DNA of 64,000 nt from Acinetobacter sp. Marseille-Q1618 (GTDB taxonomy: Bacteria; Pseudomonadota; Gammaproteobacteria; Pseudomonadales; Moraxellaceae): contig NZ_CADDWJ010000002.1 of the NCBI RefSeq assembly GCF_902809855.1, positions 1,054,001-1,118,000 on the forward strand, read 5' to 3'. This document shows positions 38,740-48,191 of this stretch, in pieces. The notes under the pieces were generated by a model that was not told the DNA's origin, made no database searches, and saw only the letters and a program-made list of their open reading frames with translations. Made by a program: the position numbers and the translations under genes. How positions within the stretch are numbered: position 1 is the first letter of the stretch; each line of letters starts with the position of its first letter.

Positions 38740-39963
38740 ATGCAGACCTTTTATTTTTTTCAACCATCAGAACAACAACAGACTTGTATTCAAGATCAAC
38801 CAAATCTAGCAGCAGAACAACAATTTATATGGGTGGATTGTACCCGTGAAGACGTGGTGAATCGCGGTGAACTTTGGCAAAAAGAAATTTTAGAATTAAC
38901 GGATGTTTATCTAAATGAATATCATATTCGTGACATTTTAAATCTTGAGCATCCTTGTGCATTTGATGCGATGGAAGATTATGACTTATTAATTTTTAGA
39001 AAGTTAATTACACCAGATGATCATATTTTGAGTGGTGAGACAGCAGTTGAGCAGCATGAAAGTGTATTTGGCTTAACCTCCTCGCCGATAAGTTTTGTGA
39101 TTACACCGCAAGTACTGATCAGTATTCATGAAAAGGGCAATTATGCCTTTGAAAGTTATTTGAACCGTATCATGAATATCATGAGTAAAGGATTTAATGA
39201 GCAAAACAAGCCTCGAAAATTACCTTCTACGCCTTTAGACCTTACATTAAGATTGTTAAATAGCATGGTTGATGGTTATTTGGATTTGCGGAAACCTTTA
39301 ACACGCCGTGTGGAATATTGGCAGCAAGACTTATTACAAGGGAATCGGCGTTTTGCGCAATGGCATCAATTGTTCCAAGAAATGATGGTATTTCAACAAA
39401 TTGAGAACTTATGTGAAGAACAAATCGATGCTCTACAAGAGTTACGTGATGAAATCGTGGACAATTACTCACACCTTAAAGGAAAGAAAAAAGCCGATAA
39501 ACAAGACTTAATGTTGGTACGTGTGGATGATCTAAATAGCCATGTAGAACGTATTCAGAAATATACTGCGCGCTTGAGCAGTGCAATCCAAGCAGCAATT
39601 GATTTACATTTTTCTGCGATTGCCAATCAAACCAATGAAAATATGCGAATTTTAGCGATTATTACTGCGGTTTTTGCGCCACTCACGCTACTGACTGGAA
39701 TTTATGGAATGAACTTTGAGTTTATTCCAGGGCTGAAAAGTCCGCTGGGTTTTTGGATCATGTTGTCTGCGATGCTGATCTGCACAGTGGTTTTATTGGT
39801 TTATTTTTATCGTCGCCATTTGGTCGGACGTGGAGAAAGAAGTGTGATTGATATGTTGGCACAGCAACATAAAAATCAACACGTCAATCTCCTTTGGTTT
39901 TTAGACTATGAGCCGATTAAGCAAACCATGAAAGAAGTCGAAAAAATCACAAAATTGAAATAA
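38740..39963 (+). CDS. CorA-family divalent cation transporter
   Basis: A 407-residue CorA/ZntB-type channel for Mg or another divalent cation. The long cytoplasmic N-terminal domain is followed by a coiled helix and two C-terminal membrane segments (IITAVFAPLTLLTGIYGMNF, about 305-325, and FWIMLSAMLICTVVLLVYFY). The signature GMN in YGMNFEFIPG sits at the end of the first segment. The tail after the second segment is unusually long, about 50 residues. It cannot be decided from the sequence whether it imports Mg or exports Zn. Confidence 0.9.
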   Translation: MQTFYFFQPSEQQQTCIQDQPNLAAEQQFIWVDCTREDVVNRGELWQKEILELTDVYLNEYHIRDILNLEHPCAFDAMEDYDLLIFRKLITPDDHILSGETAVEQHESVFGLTSSPISFVITPQVLISIHEKGNYAFESYLNRIMNIMSKGFNEQNKPRKLPSTPLDLTLRLLNSMVDGYLDLRKPLTRRVEYWQQDLLQGNRRFAQWHQLFQEMMVFQQIENLCEEQIDALQELRDEIVDNYSHLKGKKKADKQDLMLVRVDDLNSHVERIQKYTARLSSAIQAAIDLHFSAIANQTNENMRILAIITAVFAPLTLLTGIYGMNFEFIPGLKSPLGFWIMLSAMLICTVVLLVYFYRRHLVGRGERSVIDMLAQQHKNQHVNLLWFLDYEPIKQTMKEVEKITKLK

Positions 39964-39975
39964 TTCCTGATTAAG

Positions 39976-40239
39976 CTATTTGTCGGTAACCGTTGATGCT
40001 TTTTGTAAAAGTAGATAAAGCTCATCTTTAATTTTTAATTTTTTACGCTTTAAAATTTCAATATCATCATGAATATGATTAATCGGATCAAGCTCTAAAT
40101 GAGTAATGGTTTTATCCAGTTCTTCATGCTCTTGAAAGAGCTTGGAAAAATGTGGATTTTCATCTTTGAGTGTATTCACAAGTTCGCTATGTTCAGGGAA
40201 CATATGCTTGATTTTCTTATTAATAACTTTGGAATTCAT
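39976..40239 (-). CDS. DUF465 (YdcH-like) small helical protein, second copy
   Basis: A paralogue of the 72-residue protein at 38219: MFPEHSELVNTLKDENPHFSKLFQEHEELDKTITHLELDPINHIHDDIEILKRKKLKIKDELYLLLQK aligns throughout. The longer reading starts at MNSKVINKKIKH with AAGAGG about 13 bases upstream; starting at MFPEHSEL (40203) would match the paralogue but has no ribosome-binding site. It converges on corA with only 12 bases between the stops. Confidence 0.85.
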   Translation of the reverse strand: MNSKVINKKIKHMFPEHSELVNTLKDENPHFSKLFQEHEELDKTITHLELDPINHIHDDIEILKRKKLKIKDELYLLLQKASTVTDK

Positions 40240-40289
40240 AGGGGTAGATGACCTCTTAACACCAGTTTTGATTGTATAAGAGAACTATC

Positions 40290-40316
40290 ATGACAGGTTA
40301 AAGATTAACCTGTCAT
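40290..40316. repeat. 12-bp perfect inverted repeat between cbpM and the DUF465 gene
   Basis: ATGACAGGTTAA (40290-40301) and TTAACCTGTCAT (40305-40316) form a perfect stem with loop AGA. It lies about 35 bases after the cbpM stop and before the next minus-strand gene. Without a T-run it is a doubtful terminator; it may be an RNA-stabilising hairpin or operator. Confidence 0.55.
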
Positions 40317-40349
40317 CTGTATTTAACAATTTGAAATGAATTAATCGTA

Positions 40350-40679
40350 TTAATGATGAATATGTCTTACTTGCTTGCGTAATTGTTGAACCTCATCAAT
40401 CAAATCCATCATCATGGCTACAGCTGAAAAACTGGCTTCAAAGTCACGTTGTAAACGATAGGCACGTCGAGCACGCGTTACATCTTCACCAAAGAATTGA
40501 TGAATACGATCTTCAGGTCGGGCTGCCAAAATATCATACTCCAATAATTGTAGTACCCATTCAGGGCTTTGACCGCACGCTTGGGCAAAGTGGGTTAAAT
40601 CAAAACATAATCGTTCATCGACGATCTCAGCGTCTTGATAGCCATTACAGACAATTTCACGGTAATGTATAGTTGTCAT
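40350..40679 (-). CDS. cbpM: Chaperone modulator CbpM
   Basis: CbpM is a small MerR-like protein that binds the J-domain of CbpA and inhibits its co-chaperone and DNA-binding activity. The 109 residues have the expected order: a short N-terminal strand region, LTHFAQACGQSPEWVLQLLEYDIL resembling the winged-helix part, and the RARRAYRLQRDFEASFSAVAMMMDLIDEVQQLRKQ helix. It sits 28 bases after cbpA, as in E. coli. Confidence 0.88.
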   Translation of the reverse strand: MTTIHYREIVCNGYQDAEIVDERLCFDLTHFAQACGQSPEWVLQLLEYDILAARPEDRIHQFFGEDVTRARRAYRLQRDFEASFSAVAMMMDLIDEVQQLRKQVRHIHH

Positions 40680-40707
40680 GAGTATGCTCCTTTAAGATGT
40701 CGAAAGT

Positions 40708-41670
40708 TTATCGCGCTTTAAAGTTCGGAAAAGCATTGGCATAATCTTGATATGCTTGTTGCTCTTGGGCTGTATCTGCTTTTGGATATACAATATTTAA
40801 AACGAGATATAAATGTCCCGCAGTTTTATTTGGAATACCTTTATCTTTTAAGCGTAATTGCTGGTTTTGTTTCGCATTTTTAGGAATATTCACTTGGACT
40901 TTGCCCGCAGGCGTATTGATTTCCACGCTTTGTCCAAGTGCTGCCTCCCAAGGTGTAATGTTTACGGTGTAATAAACATCTGCACCTTCTACACGAATTC
41001 GGTCTGTGTCTTGATACAGGATTTCAATATATAAATCACCATTTTCACCGCCATTAATCCCTGCTTGCCCTTGTTTAGACAAGCGAATTTGTTGACCTTC
41101 TTTCATGCCTTTTGGGATTTTAACCTGTAAGGTTTTTCGTTGTACTTCTGGTTCACCATAAGCATTGTAAGTTGGAATTTGCAGGGTAATGGTTTGAGTT
41201 GAGCCTTCATATGCCACATTAATCGGGACTTCTATGCTGGCATGTTGATCTTCACCACGGAAGCTGCGTTGTTGACGAGACTGACGCTGTCCAAAGTCTT
41301 GCTGATGTCCACCACCAAAACCGCCGCCAAAGCGCCCAAATAAATCTTCAAAGCCGCTAAAGTCTTGTTGATCGCCAGCGCTGCTACGATAAAACTGGCT
41401 ACCATCGAAGCCTTGTCCACCTGTTTGCCCGCCAAAGCCACCACCAGAAAAGCCTTGAGGATGATCTAACTCAAAATCATATTGCTTTTTCTTTTCTTCA
41501 TTGCTCAATGTGTCATAGGCAACATTGATGGCTTGCATTTTTTCCTCTGCATCAGCTTCTTTGCTGACATCAGGGTGATATTTGCGTGCTAATTTTCGAT
41601 ATGCTTTTTTGATTTGGTCTGGAGTCGCATCTCTAGAAACTCCTAAGTCTTCATAATAATTTTTTGCCAT
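40708..41670 (-). CDS. cbpA: Curved DNA-binding DnaJ-type co-chaperone CbpA
   Basis: CbpA is a class II J-protein that stimulates DnaK and binds curved DNA. The J-domain MAKNYYEDLGVSRDATPDQIKKAYRKLARKYHPDVSKE contains the HPD triad. A Gly/Phe/Gln-rich linker (about 70-135) follows, then two beta-barrel substrate domains with no zinc finger. I start at MAKNYYEDL, where the family begins; in-frame ATGs at 41682 and 41700 are possible, and none has a strong ribosome-binding site. The J-domain regulator cbpM follows immediately. Confidence 0.92.
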   Translation of the reverse strand: MAKNYYEDLGVSRDATPDQIKKAYRKLARKYHPDVSKEADAEEKMQAINVAYDTLSNEEKKKQYDFELDHPQGFSGGGFGGQTGGQGFDGSQFYRSSAGDQQDFSGFEDLFGRFGGGFGGGHQQDFGQRQSRQQRSFRGEDQHASIEVPINVAYEGSTQTITLQIPTYNAYGEPEVQRKTLQVKIPKGMKEGQQIRLSKQGQAGINGGENGDLYIEILYQDTDRIRVEGADVYYTVNITPWEAALGQSVEINTPAGKVQVNIPKNAKQNQQLRLKDKGIPNKTAGHLYLVLNIVYPKADTAQEQQAYQDYANAFPNFKAR

Positions 41671-41951
41671 GTTCTGATTCATTGTTGATCTTGATTTCAT
41701 TCATTAATATGCCATTTTTCTTAAAGTTAAAAGACTTGCTGAGTTGAGATATTGTTTCAAAAACTATCCAAGCTGTTAAAATTAAGACGAAGTAAATGGG
41801 ATATTGATTTTATATATTTGATTTTATTGCTATTTTCAACTTTAAAGTGCTAAAAATAGCAATATTTTAAAGTTGAATATTGTGATAAAAATTTAATTTG
41901 AATAATCTTTCCATAACACAATCTTCGCTAGGAAAATGAGAGCGTTTTAGC

Positions 41952-42404
41952 TTAGTCGCTTAAACGAATCCATGTTGCTGAACGTCCTAACAGAGAAACA
42001 CCAATAAAGCCCCGAACAGTGAGTCGTGTACCTTTGGGATTTAATTTTGCTTTACTCTGATAAATATTCCCTGAAAGTGGATCTAAGACTTGACCATTCG
42101 TATACTCATTTGGGTTTTTAGAATCTTGTTTAAAATTCCAGAATACTTGCATTCCCATATACGGTTTATTTTTCAATGAGCCTTTACAATGTTTGCAATT
42201 CTCTTCTAAGGGTTTATCTGGGATTGGGCGTATTTCGATAATTTTTCCTGTATAGGTGCCATCACTATTTTTTACAATCTGTACATCCGCACGAGAGTGA
42301 CCTGTTTTATCGTCAACGGTTCTCCATTTACCCACAATATCAGGGGCTGCAAAGCTTGTTGTAGACAGTGCTAAGCATAGTAAAAATAAGGTATTTTTTA
42401 ACAT
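41952..42404 (-). CDS. Secreted DUF2147 protein
   Basis: A 150-residue exported protein. MLKNTLFLLCLALSTTSFA is a clear Sec signal with cleavage likely at SFA-AP. The mature part has the DUF2147 pattern: IVGKWRTVDDKTGHSRADVQIVKNSDGTYTGKIIEIRP, a CKHCKG pair probably forming a disulphide, and a C-terminal YQSKAKLNPKGTRLTVRGFIGVSLLGRSATWIRL. The fold is a small lipocalin-like beta barrel in the periplasm, with unknown ligand. Confidence 0.87.
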   Translation of the reverse strand: MLKNTLFLLCLALSTTSFAAPDIVGKWRTVDDKTGHSRADVQIVKNSDGTYTGKIIEIRPIPDKPLEENCKHCKGSLKNKPYMGMQVFWNFKQDSKNPNEYTNGQVLDPLSGNIYQSKAKLNPKGTRLTVRGFIGVSLLGRSATWIRLSD

Positions 42405-42445
42405 ATTATTCCCCTTGAATGTTTTGTTTTAATCGTTTTAATTAA

Positions 42446-42475
42446 AAAAAGAGTAAATCTAGATTTACTCTTTTT
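42446..42475 (-). terminator. Terminator after hslO
   Basis: AAAAAGAGTAAATCT (42446-42460) and AGATTTACTCTTTTT (42461-42475) form a 30-base perfect palindrome ending in T-runs on both strands. It lies about 45 bases past the hslO stop on the minus strand. Confidence 0.85.
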
Positions 42476-42519
42476 AGATGAAAATGCAATCATATTTATG
42501 AAAATATGATGGGGTAAAA

Positions 42520-43395
42520 TTAACTTAAATGTTCACCAAATAAACTCAGTGCTTCTTTTGCTGTAAAGGTATAGCGTTTATTACAAAATTGGCAGTCCAT
42601 TTCGATTGGATTGTTAATTTCCAAGGTTTCCTTGACTGCCTCTAAACCGATTTGGATCAATGCATTAGCACACTTTTCACGAGAACAGGTACATCCAAAC
42701 TTGAGCTGTTCTACTTCAGGTAAACGCACTTGTTCTTCATTATAAAGACGATACAAAATATCTTGTGCATCTAAATCTGTAAGTTCTTCAGGCTTTAAGG
42801 TTTCAGTCAACATGGTTAGGCGAGGCCACAAATCCTCATCGACACGTTGCTGTTCCTCTTCATTGTTACGTGGTAAGAGTTGGATCAGTAAACCACCTGA
42901 GCGTGTTGCATTACTTGCTAAAACAATACGTGTCGGAATTTGTGCAGATAAATCATAGTATTGCATCAAACAACCTGCAAGCGTCGGCTTTTCTAAAGCC
43001 ACAATACCTTGATAACGCTCACCAAACTCAGGTTCTATGTTGATAAATAATACTGGAGAAGTAAGTGCTGCAAGTACTGTACTGCTGTCTTCACCCTGCA
43101 TAAAACGAGGGTCTTCCTCATAATCAGCTAAGGCACGTACTTCACCTAAGTGGTTGCACTCCGCCATTGCCCATTTAAATGTACCTTGTGCTTGGATTTG
43201 TAAACTGATTCGTCCTTTGATTTTCAACGTACTGGCAAGTAAAGCGGTTGCACTGAGCATTTCACCTAAAAGTACTTGTACTGCAGGCGCGTATTGGCGC
43301 TGTGCTAAAATGGTTTGTAGTGCAGTTTCTAAATGTACAACTTCACCACGAACAGGGCTATCTTCAATATAAAAACGTTGACGTAAATCAGACAT
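42520..43395 (-). CDS. hslO: Redox-regulated chaperone Hsp33
   Basis: Hsp33 is a holdase switched on by oxidation and unfolding. The protein has the C-terminal zinc site as CTCSREKC followed by CQFC about 30 residues later; oxidation of these Cys releases zinc and activates the chaperone. The N-terminal domain shows GEMLSATALLASTLKIKGRISLQIQAQG. I start at MSDLRQRF, preceded by GGAG at the right spacing; a TTG four codons upstream overlaps that site. The product has 291 residues, the family length. Confidence 0.96.
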   Translation of the reverse strand: MSDLRQRFYIEDSPVRGEVVHLETALQTILAQRQYAPAVQVLLGEMLSATALLASTLKIKGRISLQIQAQGTFKWAMAECNHLGEVRALADYEEDPRFMQGEDSSTVLAALTSPVLFINIEPEFGERYQGIVALEKPTLAGCLMQYYDLSAQIPTRIVLASNATRSGGLLIQLLPRNNEEEQQRVDEDLWPRLTMLTETLKPEELTDLDAQDILYRLYNEEQVRLPEVEQLKFGCTCSREKCANALIQIGLEAVKETLEINNPIEMDCQFCNKRYTFTAKEALSLFGEHLS

Positions 43396-43449
43396 AAAAT
43401 TCTCCAAATCCCTGTTTAAATGGTGACGATATTATAAATCACAAGCCAT

Positions 43450-45351
43450 TTATTGCTGAATATCAGATGAGTTTTTGCTTTCATCGGTAACCTTAATGCG
43501 ATCAGGGTGGTGCGCTAAAGGGGTTTTACGTTCTAAGCCTGACTCATCCAAATCAGGATTATCTTTAAATTGCTTTGGATCTTGTTGAGATGCTTGTGCA
43601 TCACTTTCAAATAAATGTTCAAGTTCTGCCAGAAAATCACGATAACTTTCATACATTTTCTGCTCGTCGGTATAAATACGTTGCTGACGAGAAAGCAATT
43701 CTTCATCATAATTTCGGAATAGTTCGATGCTGTCATGCGCATCCGATTTATCTACGCCCAATTCACATAAAGTACGATAACCAATACCGAGCGAAGTTAA
43801 ATAGGTCTCACGCCAAATATGTTTTACCCCTAAGTCACGTAATAAATGCATGTGATAACGATCACGGGCACGTACCAACAAGGTTAAATTTGGATAATTC
43901 AGACGAATATGTCGCGCGACATTCATTGAGTCCTCAACATCATCAATCGCTAAGACAAACACTTTGGCTTGCTCAATCCCCGCTGCACGTAAGATATCGG
44001 GTAAAGTGACATCACCATAATACAATGTACCGCCATAGCGGCGAACAAAATCTATTTTTTGTAAACTGTGGTCAATGGCTGTAAATGAAAAGTGCTGCAT
44101 ATGTGCCAAACGTGCCACAATCTGCCCAACTCGACCAAAGCCTGCAATAATAAGGGGGGGATGTTGATTTGGAATCTCATCGTAATGCGGTGTTTGTGCT
44201 TTATCAAACAGCGGTAAAATCCATGTTGAAACGATCCAAAATAAAATAGGTGTGAAGACCATTGATAAGGTGACTATAAGGGTAACAGGCTCTAAAATGG
44301 CAGCACTAATCACTTTATTACTTTTGGCAACACTCAACACTACAAAAGCAAATTCACCGCCTTGTGCCAAACAAGTTGCCACCATCAAACTATTGTGCCA
44401 ACTCATTTTTTTGAATCGGGCAATCACTGTCATGACCAGCATTTTGATGAGAATCAACAACAGAGCAGCGCCAATAATTTGCACAGGAAGATCGACCAAT
44501 AAATTCAACTGCGTGGTCATGCCCACAGTCATAAAAAATAGGCCTAATAACAAACCTTTAAACGGTGAAATACTGGCTTCAATTTCATGGCGAAACTCCG
44601 AATCTGCCAACAGTACGCCAGTTAAAAATGCCCCTAAAGTAGTGCTGATTCCCAAACTGTCCATCAGCAACACCACTGCGAGAACAATAAATAAACCCAC
44701 AGCAGTAAGCAGTTCGGTTGCACCACTTTTTGCCACAAATCTGAAAAATGGTCGCATGACATAGCGGCTAAATAAAAATAGACCTGTAAATGTGGCAATG
44801 ATTGCAGCGAAATAAGCAATACCGTGATGTGTAGATTCAGCGCCAGAAAGCAGTGGAATGACCGCAAGTAATGGAATGGCAGCAATATCTTGGAACAGTA
44901 AAATTGAAAAAGACTGTTGTCCGTGTGTTGTATTGAGTTGTTGTTTTTCAGAAAGAAGTTGTAAAACAAAAGCGGTAGAAGACAATGCAAGTGCAAAACC
45001 AATAACAAAACTTGCGGAAAGTGATTGTTGTAACAGTAAAAACACGGTGCCCATGAGTACAATACCTGTCACCACCACTTGCAAACTACCCATCACAAAA
45101 ATGGATTGGCGCATTTCCCAAAGACGTTGTGGTCGTAACTCTAGCCCGATCAAAAACATCAGTAGAATCACGCCGAACTCAGCAAGGTGCATGATTTCTT
45201 CAGGATCACTGGCAATATTAAAAACACTTGGGCCAAGTAATATCCCTGTAAATAAATAACCTAAGACTGTCGCGATGCCGAGTTTTTTGCATAAGGGAAC
45301 AAGTAATAATGCAGCACCCAAAAAGATAGTTATTTGCAATAACGGTGACAT
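43450..45351 (-). CDS. Kef-type monovalent cation:proton antiporter (CPA2)
   Basis: A 633-residue CPA2 transporter of the KefB/KefC/YbaL type, expected to exchange K+ (or Na+) for H+ at the inner membrane. About twelve membrane segments occupy residues 1-385, with GLELRPQRLWEMRQ near the start and TCLAQGGEFAFVVLS later. A TrkA-N domain follows (IIAGFGRVGQIVARLAHMQHFSFTAIDHSLQKIDFVRRYGGTLYYGDVT, about 400-450), binding nucleotide. The tail is charged and likely disordered. No KefF/KefG-like partner is adjacent. A structured repeat lies upstream. Confidence 0.92.
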   Translation of the reverse strand: MSPLLQITIFLGAALLLVPLCKKLGIATVLGYLFTGILLGPSVFNIASDPEEIMHLAEFGVILLMFLIGLELRPQRLWEMRQSIFVMGSLQVVVTGIVLMGTVFLLLQQSLSASFVIGFALALSSTAFVLQLLSEKQQLNTTHGQQSFSILLFQDIAAIPLLAVIPLLSGAESTHHGIAYFAAIIATFTGLFLFSRYVMRPFFRFVAKSGATELLTAVGLFIVLAVVLLMDSLGISTTLGAFLTGVLLADSEFRHEIEASISPFKGLLLGLFFMTVGMTTQLNLLVDLPVQIIGAALLLILIKMLVMTVIARFKKMSWHNSLMVATCLAQGGEFAFVVLSVAKSNKVISAAILEPVTLIVTLSMVFTPILFWIVSTWILPLFDKAQTPHYDEIPNQHPPLIIAGFGRVGQIVARLAHMQHFSFTAIDHSLQKIDFVRRYGGTLYYGDVTLPDILRAAGIEQAKVFVLAIDDVEDSMNVARHIRLNYPNLTLLVRARDRYHMHLLRDLGVKHIWRETYLTSLGIGYRTLCELGVDKSDAHDSIELFRNYDEELLSRQQRIYTDEQKMYESYRDFLAELEHLFESDAQASQQDPKQFKDNPDLDESGLERKTPLAHHPDRIKVTDESKNSSDIQQ

Positions 45352-45788
45352 TGATTTGTCCTAATTTTTTACTTTGGAAATTGTACCCTGATTTTGAACC
45401 TGACTCAGTTATTTCGCTGAGATAGAGTGTTCTATGGATACCGTGTTTTTATATGAATAATATTGTATGAAAAAGAATGTAATGAAAATATGTATCAACC
45501 TGCTATTTTAGATTTTCTAAATTTTTATGTGCATTTGATAAAACTATTTTTATATCACTTTGTAAAATTAGTATCCGTAAGTAAGTTTTTTATAGTGATT
45601 TCACAGTCAGTGTTGTTATCGCATGAGGCGACATGGATGTCGCCTAGTTAGACTAGGGTAAAAGGACTTACCCTCAGTCTAACAAAGGATTTTTGTAACT
45701 TTTCATCCCTGAAAAGTTAGGCATTGCCTACACAAATCCATTTGATTTTCCAATATAATTTAGGGCTGTGATAGCTGAGAAGTTGTTA
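45352..45788. other. 437-base gap between priA and the Kef antiporter
   Basis: No convincing gene. The right part (45626-45739) holds four consecutive hairpins, described separately. The left part, about 45360-45610, is AT-rich and may hold the antiporter promoter and leader on the minus strand, but I see no strong -35/-10 pair. Confidence 0.5.
45626..45739. repeat. Four-hairpin element between priA and the Kef antiporter
   Basis: Four stems follow each other: AGGCGACAT/ATGTCGCCT (45626-45645), a 15-bp stem with one bulge GTTAGACTAGGGTAA with 45668-45683, AACTTTTC/GAAAAGTT (45697-45718) and TAGGC/GCCTA (45718-45730). GGATTT and AAATCC (45687, 45734) enclose the last two. The compact order and sharp edges suggest a mobile or dispersed non-coding repeat unit; copies elsewhere cannot be checked here. 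Confidence 0.65.
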
Positions 45789-48026
45789 TTAACTTAACTC
45801 TTGCGGATCTACATCAATCGTTAGCTTCATATGTGATGGTTTTTGCTGAAGCACGTATTGCCACCACTGACGAATATAAAAATGCATTTTTGCACGATCA
45901 TGCGATAACAACACCACATGTGCCTGATAACGACCCGCTTTACGCTCCATAGGTGCAGGAATCGGTCCCCAAATATCAATCAAATTTTCTTCAGTATTGA
46001 GACGTAATTGTTGCGTCATTTCGGTTAAGAAGCTTTGATTTTCATCCTGACTTTTAGATTCACAACGCAGTAAAATGGCATAACGATAAGGTGGCATGTC
46101 CGCTATTTTTCGGTCTGCTAAAGTTTGCTTGGCAAAAGCCCGATAGTTTTTATCCAACAATGTATTTAGTAGTGGATGGTCTGGGCGTAACGTCTGTAAA
46201 TAAACATCGCCTTTTTTCTCACCACGTCCTGAACGTCCTGCTACTTGCACGATCAACTGTGCTGTGCGTTCAGTTGCCCGAAAGTCAACACTGAGTAAAC
46301 CTGCATCTATGTCTAAAATCGCAACCAAAGTGACGTAGGGAAAATGATGTCCTTTTGCCAGCATCTGCGTACCGAGCAAAATGGTCGGTTCACTTTTTTG
46401 GATTTGGTCATAAATTTTCTGCCAGCTGCCGACACGACTGGTTGAGTCACGATCTACACGTACCACAGGATATTTCGGGAACAGCTCATTTAAAGCTTCT
46501 TCAACTTTGGCTGTACCCATTCCAATCGGCTTTAAAGTATTTTGGTTGCATTCAGGACATGCATCAGGTAAACGATTAATGGTACCGCAGTGATGACAAT
46601 GTAAATGTGAATAAGGTTTTAAATGCAGTGTAAAATGTGCATCACAATGAGGACAATTGGCCTGCCAGCCACAACTTTCGCAGATCAGCACAGGCGCATA
46701 ACCACGCCGATTGAGAAAAATCAGCACTTGCTCTTTTTTCTCTAAGCGTTTGCCAATTTCACTAATCAGTTGTTCACTTAGACCTGCGGTTTTTTTACTG
46801 ATTTTTAAATCAATCACATGCATTTTAGGCATGATAGCCGTACCTGCACGTTGATTTAGCTCTAAGCGAGTGAGTTTGCCTTGTTGGGCGAGAAAATAAC
46901 TGTCAATACTTGGTGTAGCAGAACCTAAAATAATCGGACAATTCTCCAGATGGGCACGATAGAGTGCGACATCTCGAGCATGATAACGAAAACCTTCTTG
47001 TTGTTTAAAAGAAAGATCATGTTCTTCATCTAAAATGATCAAACCCAAATGAGGCATTGGGGTAAAGATCGCAGAACGTGTTCCTAAAATAATAGAAGCT
47101 TTGCCTGTTTCGCTATGCTGCCAAGCTTGTAGGCGTTTGGTGTCATTTAAACCTGAATGCAGTAGTGCAATATTACAATGAAAACGCGATTGAAAACGGC
47201 TAACTGTTTGAGGTGTTAAGCCAATTTCAGGCACGAGCACTAAGACTTGTTTACCTTGTTTTAAAACCTCTTGCATGACTTGTAAATAGACTTCAGTTTT
47301 ACCACTGCCAGTTAAGCCATCCAGTAAAAATGCTTGATATTTTTTTTGTGCTTTTAAAATAGTTTGAATGGCTTTTTTCTGATCGTCATTGGGTGTGAGT
47401 GGCATTTGCGCCAAACTAACAGGTTCAGGCTTAAAGTTCTGTGGCTCTAAATCACAAACAATAATTTCTTTCTTTTCTAAGGCTTTTAGTGTTGCAGTTT
47501 CGATACCACTCAGATTTAAAATATTTTCTTGTGTGCCTTGTGGATGTAACTTTAAAATTTTATAGGCTTCTTGTTGTTTTTCAGAGCGTTTGACTTTGTC
47601 TTCGGCATTTAAGTCTAAAACTTTCCAAATCCGTGCCAGTAAGTTATAGGGTTTGCCTTGACGTAATAATGTAGGCAAAGCTGTTTGCATGACTTCACCG
47701 ATGGGAAATTGGTAATATTGTGCAGCCCATGTCAACAAACTTAAAACTTTGTCATTTAAAATCGCGCGATCGTCTAAAAACTCAGTCACTGATTTGAGTT
47801 GAAAGCGAGGATCAATCGGGGTATCTATTGCTAACTTTTCAGTAATAATCGCAACCAGCTTTTGCCGACCAAAAGATACGGCAACACGCATGCCGACATC
47901 TGCCTGTGCATATTGTTCAGCACTGACTTTATAGTCAAAGCAATCATATATAAATACAGGTACAGCAACCCGTACACGATATATAATGTTTTGTGGTGTT
48001 GCGTTGATATTTTCTGAATTTGGCAT
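45789..48026 (-). CDS. priA: Primosomal protein N' (replication restart helicase PriA)
   Basis: PriA reloads the replisome at stalled or recombined forks. The 745 residues show the N-terminal 3'-DNA-binding domain, Walker A LDGLTGSGKTEVYLQ (about 238-252), DEEHD, and the four-pair zinc-binding Cys array CESCGWQANCPHCDAHF ... CHHCGTINRLPDACPECNQ (about 448-495). The C-terminal GTQMLAKGHHFPYVTLVAILDID and VAGRSGRG complete the helicase motifs. It works with the RecBCD pathway also encoded in this window. No clear ribosome-binding site is visible. Confidence 0.97.
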   Translation of the reverse strand: MPNSENINATPQNIIYRVRVAVPVFIYDCFDYKVSAEQYAQADVGMRVAVSFGRQKLVAIITEKLAIDTPIDPRFQLKSVTEFLDDRAILNDKVLSLLTWAAQYYQFPIGEVMQTALPTLLRQGKPYNLLARIWKVLDLNAEDKVKRSEKQQEAYKILKLHPQGTQENILNLSGIETATLKALEKKEIIVCDLEPQNFKPEPVSLAQMPLTPNDDQKKAIQTILKAQKKYQAFLLDGLTGSGKTEVYLQVMQEVLKQGKQVLVLVPEIGLTPQTVSRFQSRFHCNIALLHSGLNDTKRLQAWQHSETGKASIILGTRSAIFTPMPHLGLIILDEEHDLSFKQQEGFRYHARDVALYRAHLENCPIILGSATPSIDSYFLAQQGKLTRLELNQRAGTAIMPKMHVIDLKISKKTAGLSEQLISEIGKRLEKKEQVLIFLNRRGYAPVLICESCGWQANCPHCDAHFTLHLKPYSHLHCHHCGTINRLPDACPECNQNTLKPIGMGTAKVEEALNELFPKYPVVRVDRDSTSRVGSWQKIYDQIQKSEPTILLGTQMLAKGHHFPYVTLVAILDIDAGLLSVDFRATERTAQLIVQVAGRSGRGEKKGDVYLQTLRPDHPLLNTLLDKNYRAFAKQTLADRKIADMPPYRYAILLRCESKSQDENQSFLTEMTQQLRLNTEENLIDIWGPIPAPMERKAGRYQAHVVLLSHDRAKMHFYIRQWWQYVLQQKPSHMKLTIDVDPQELS

Positions 48027-48191
48027 AAATGATTAATTACACTTGAATGAAAAAGTATCGTGTCTGTTTGTGCTTATGGTAGAGTGTAGCATTCATACAT
48101 ATCTTAGAATAACTGTTCAGAATATGAATGATTTTAAGGGTCTAATGCAACTGCAAAAGACACAAAAATTTTGGAAAACTAGAGCATTATA

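Noticed and set aside
45463..45651. A 62-codon plus-strand open frame in the priA-Kef antiporter gap
   Set aside because: It starts without a ribosome-binding site in AT-rich sequence and runs into the hairpin element; it looks like chance.
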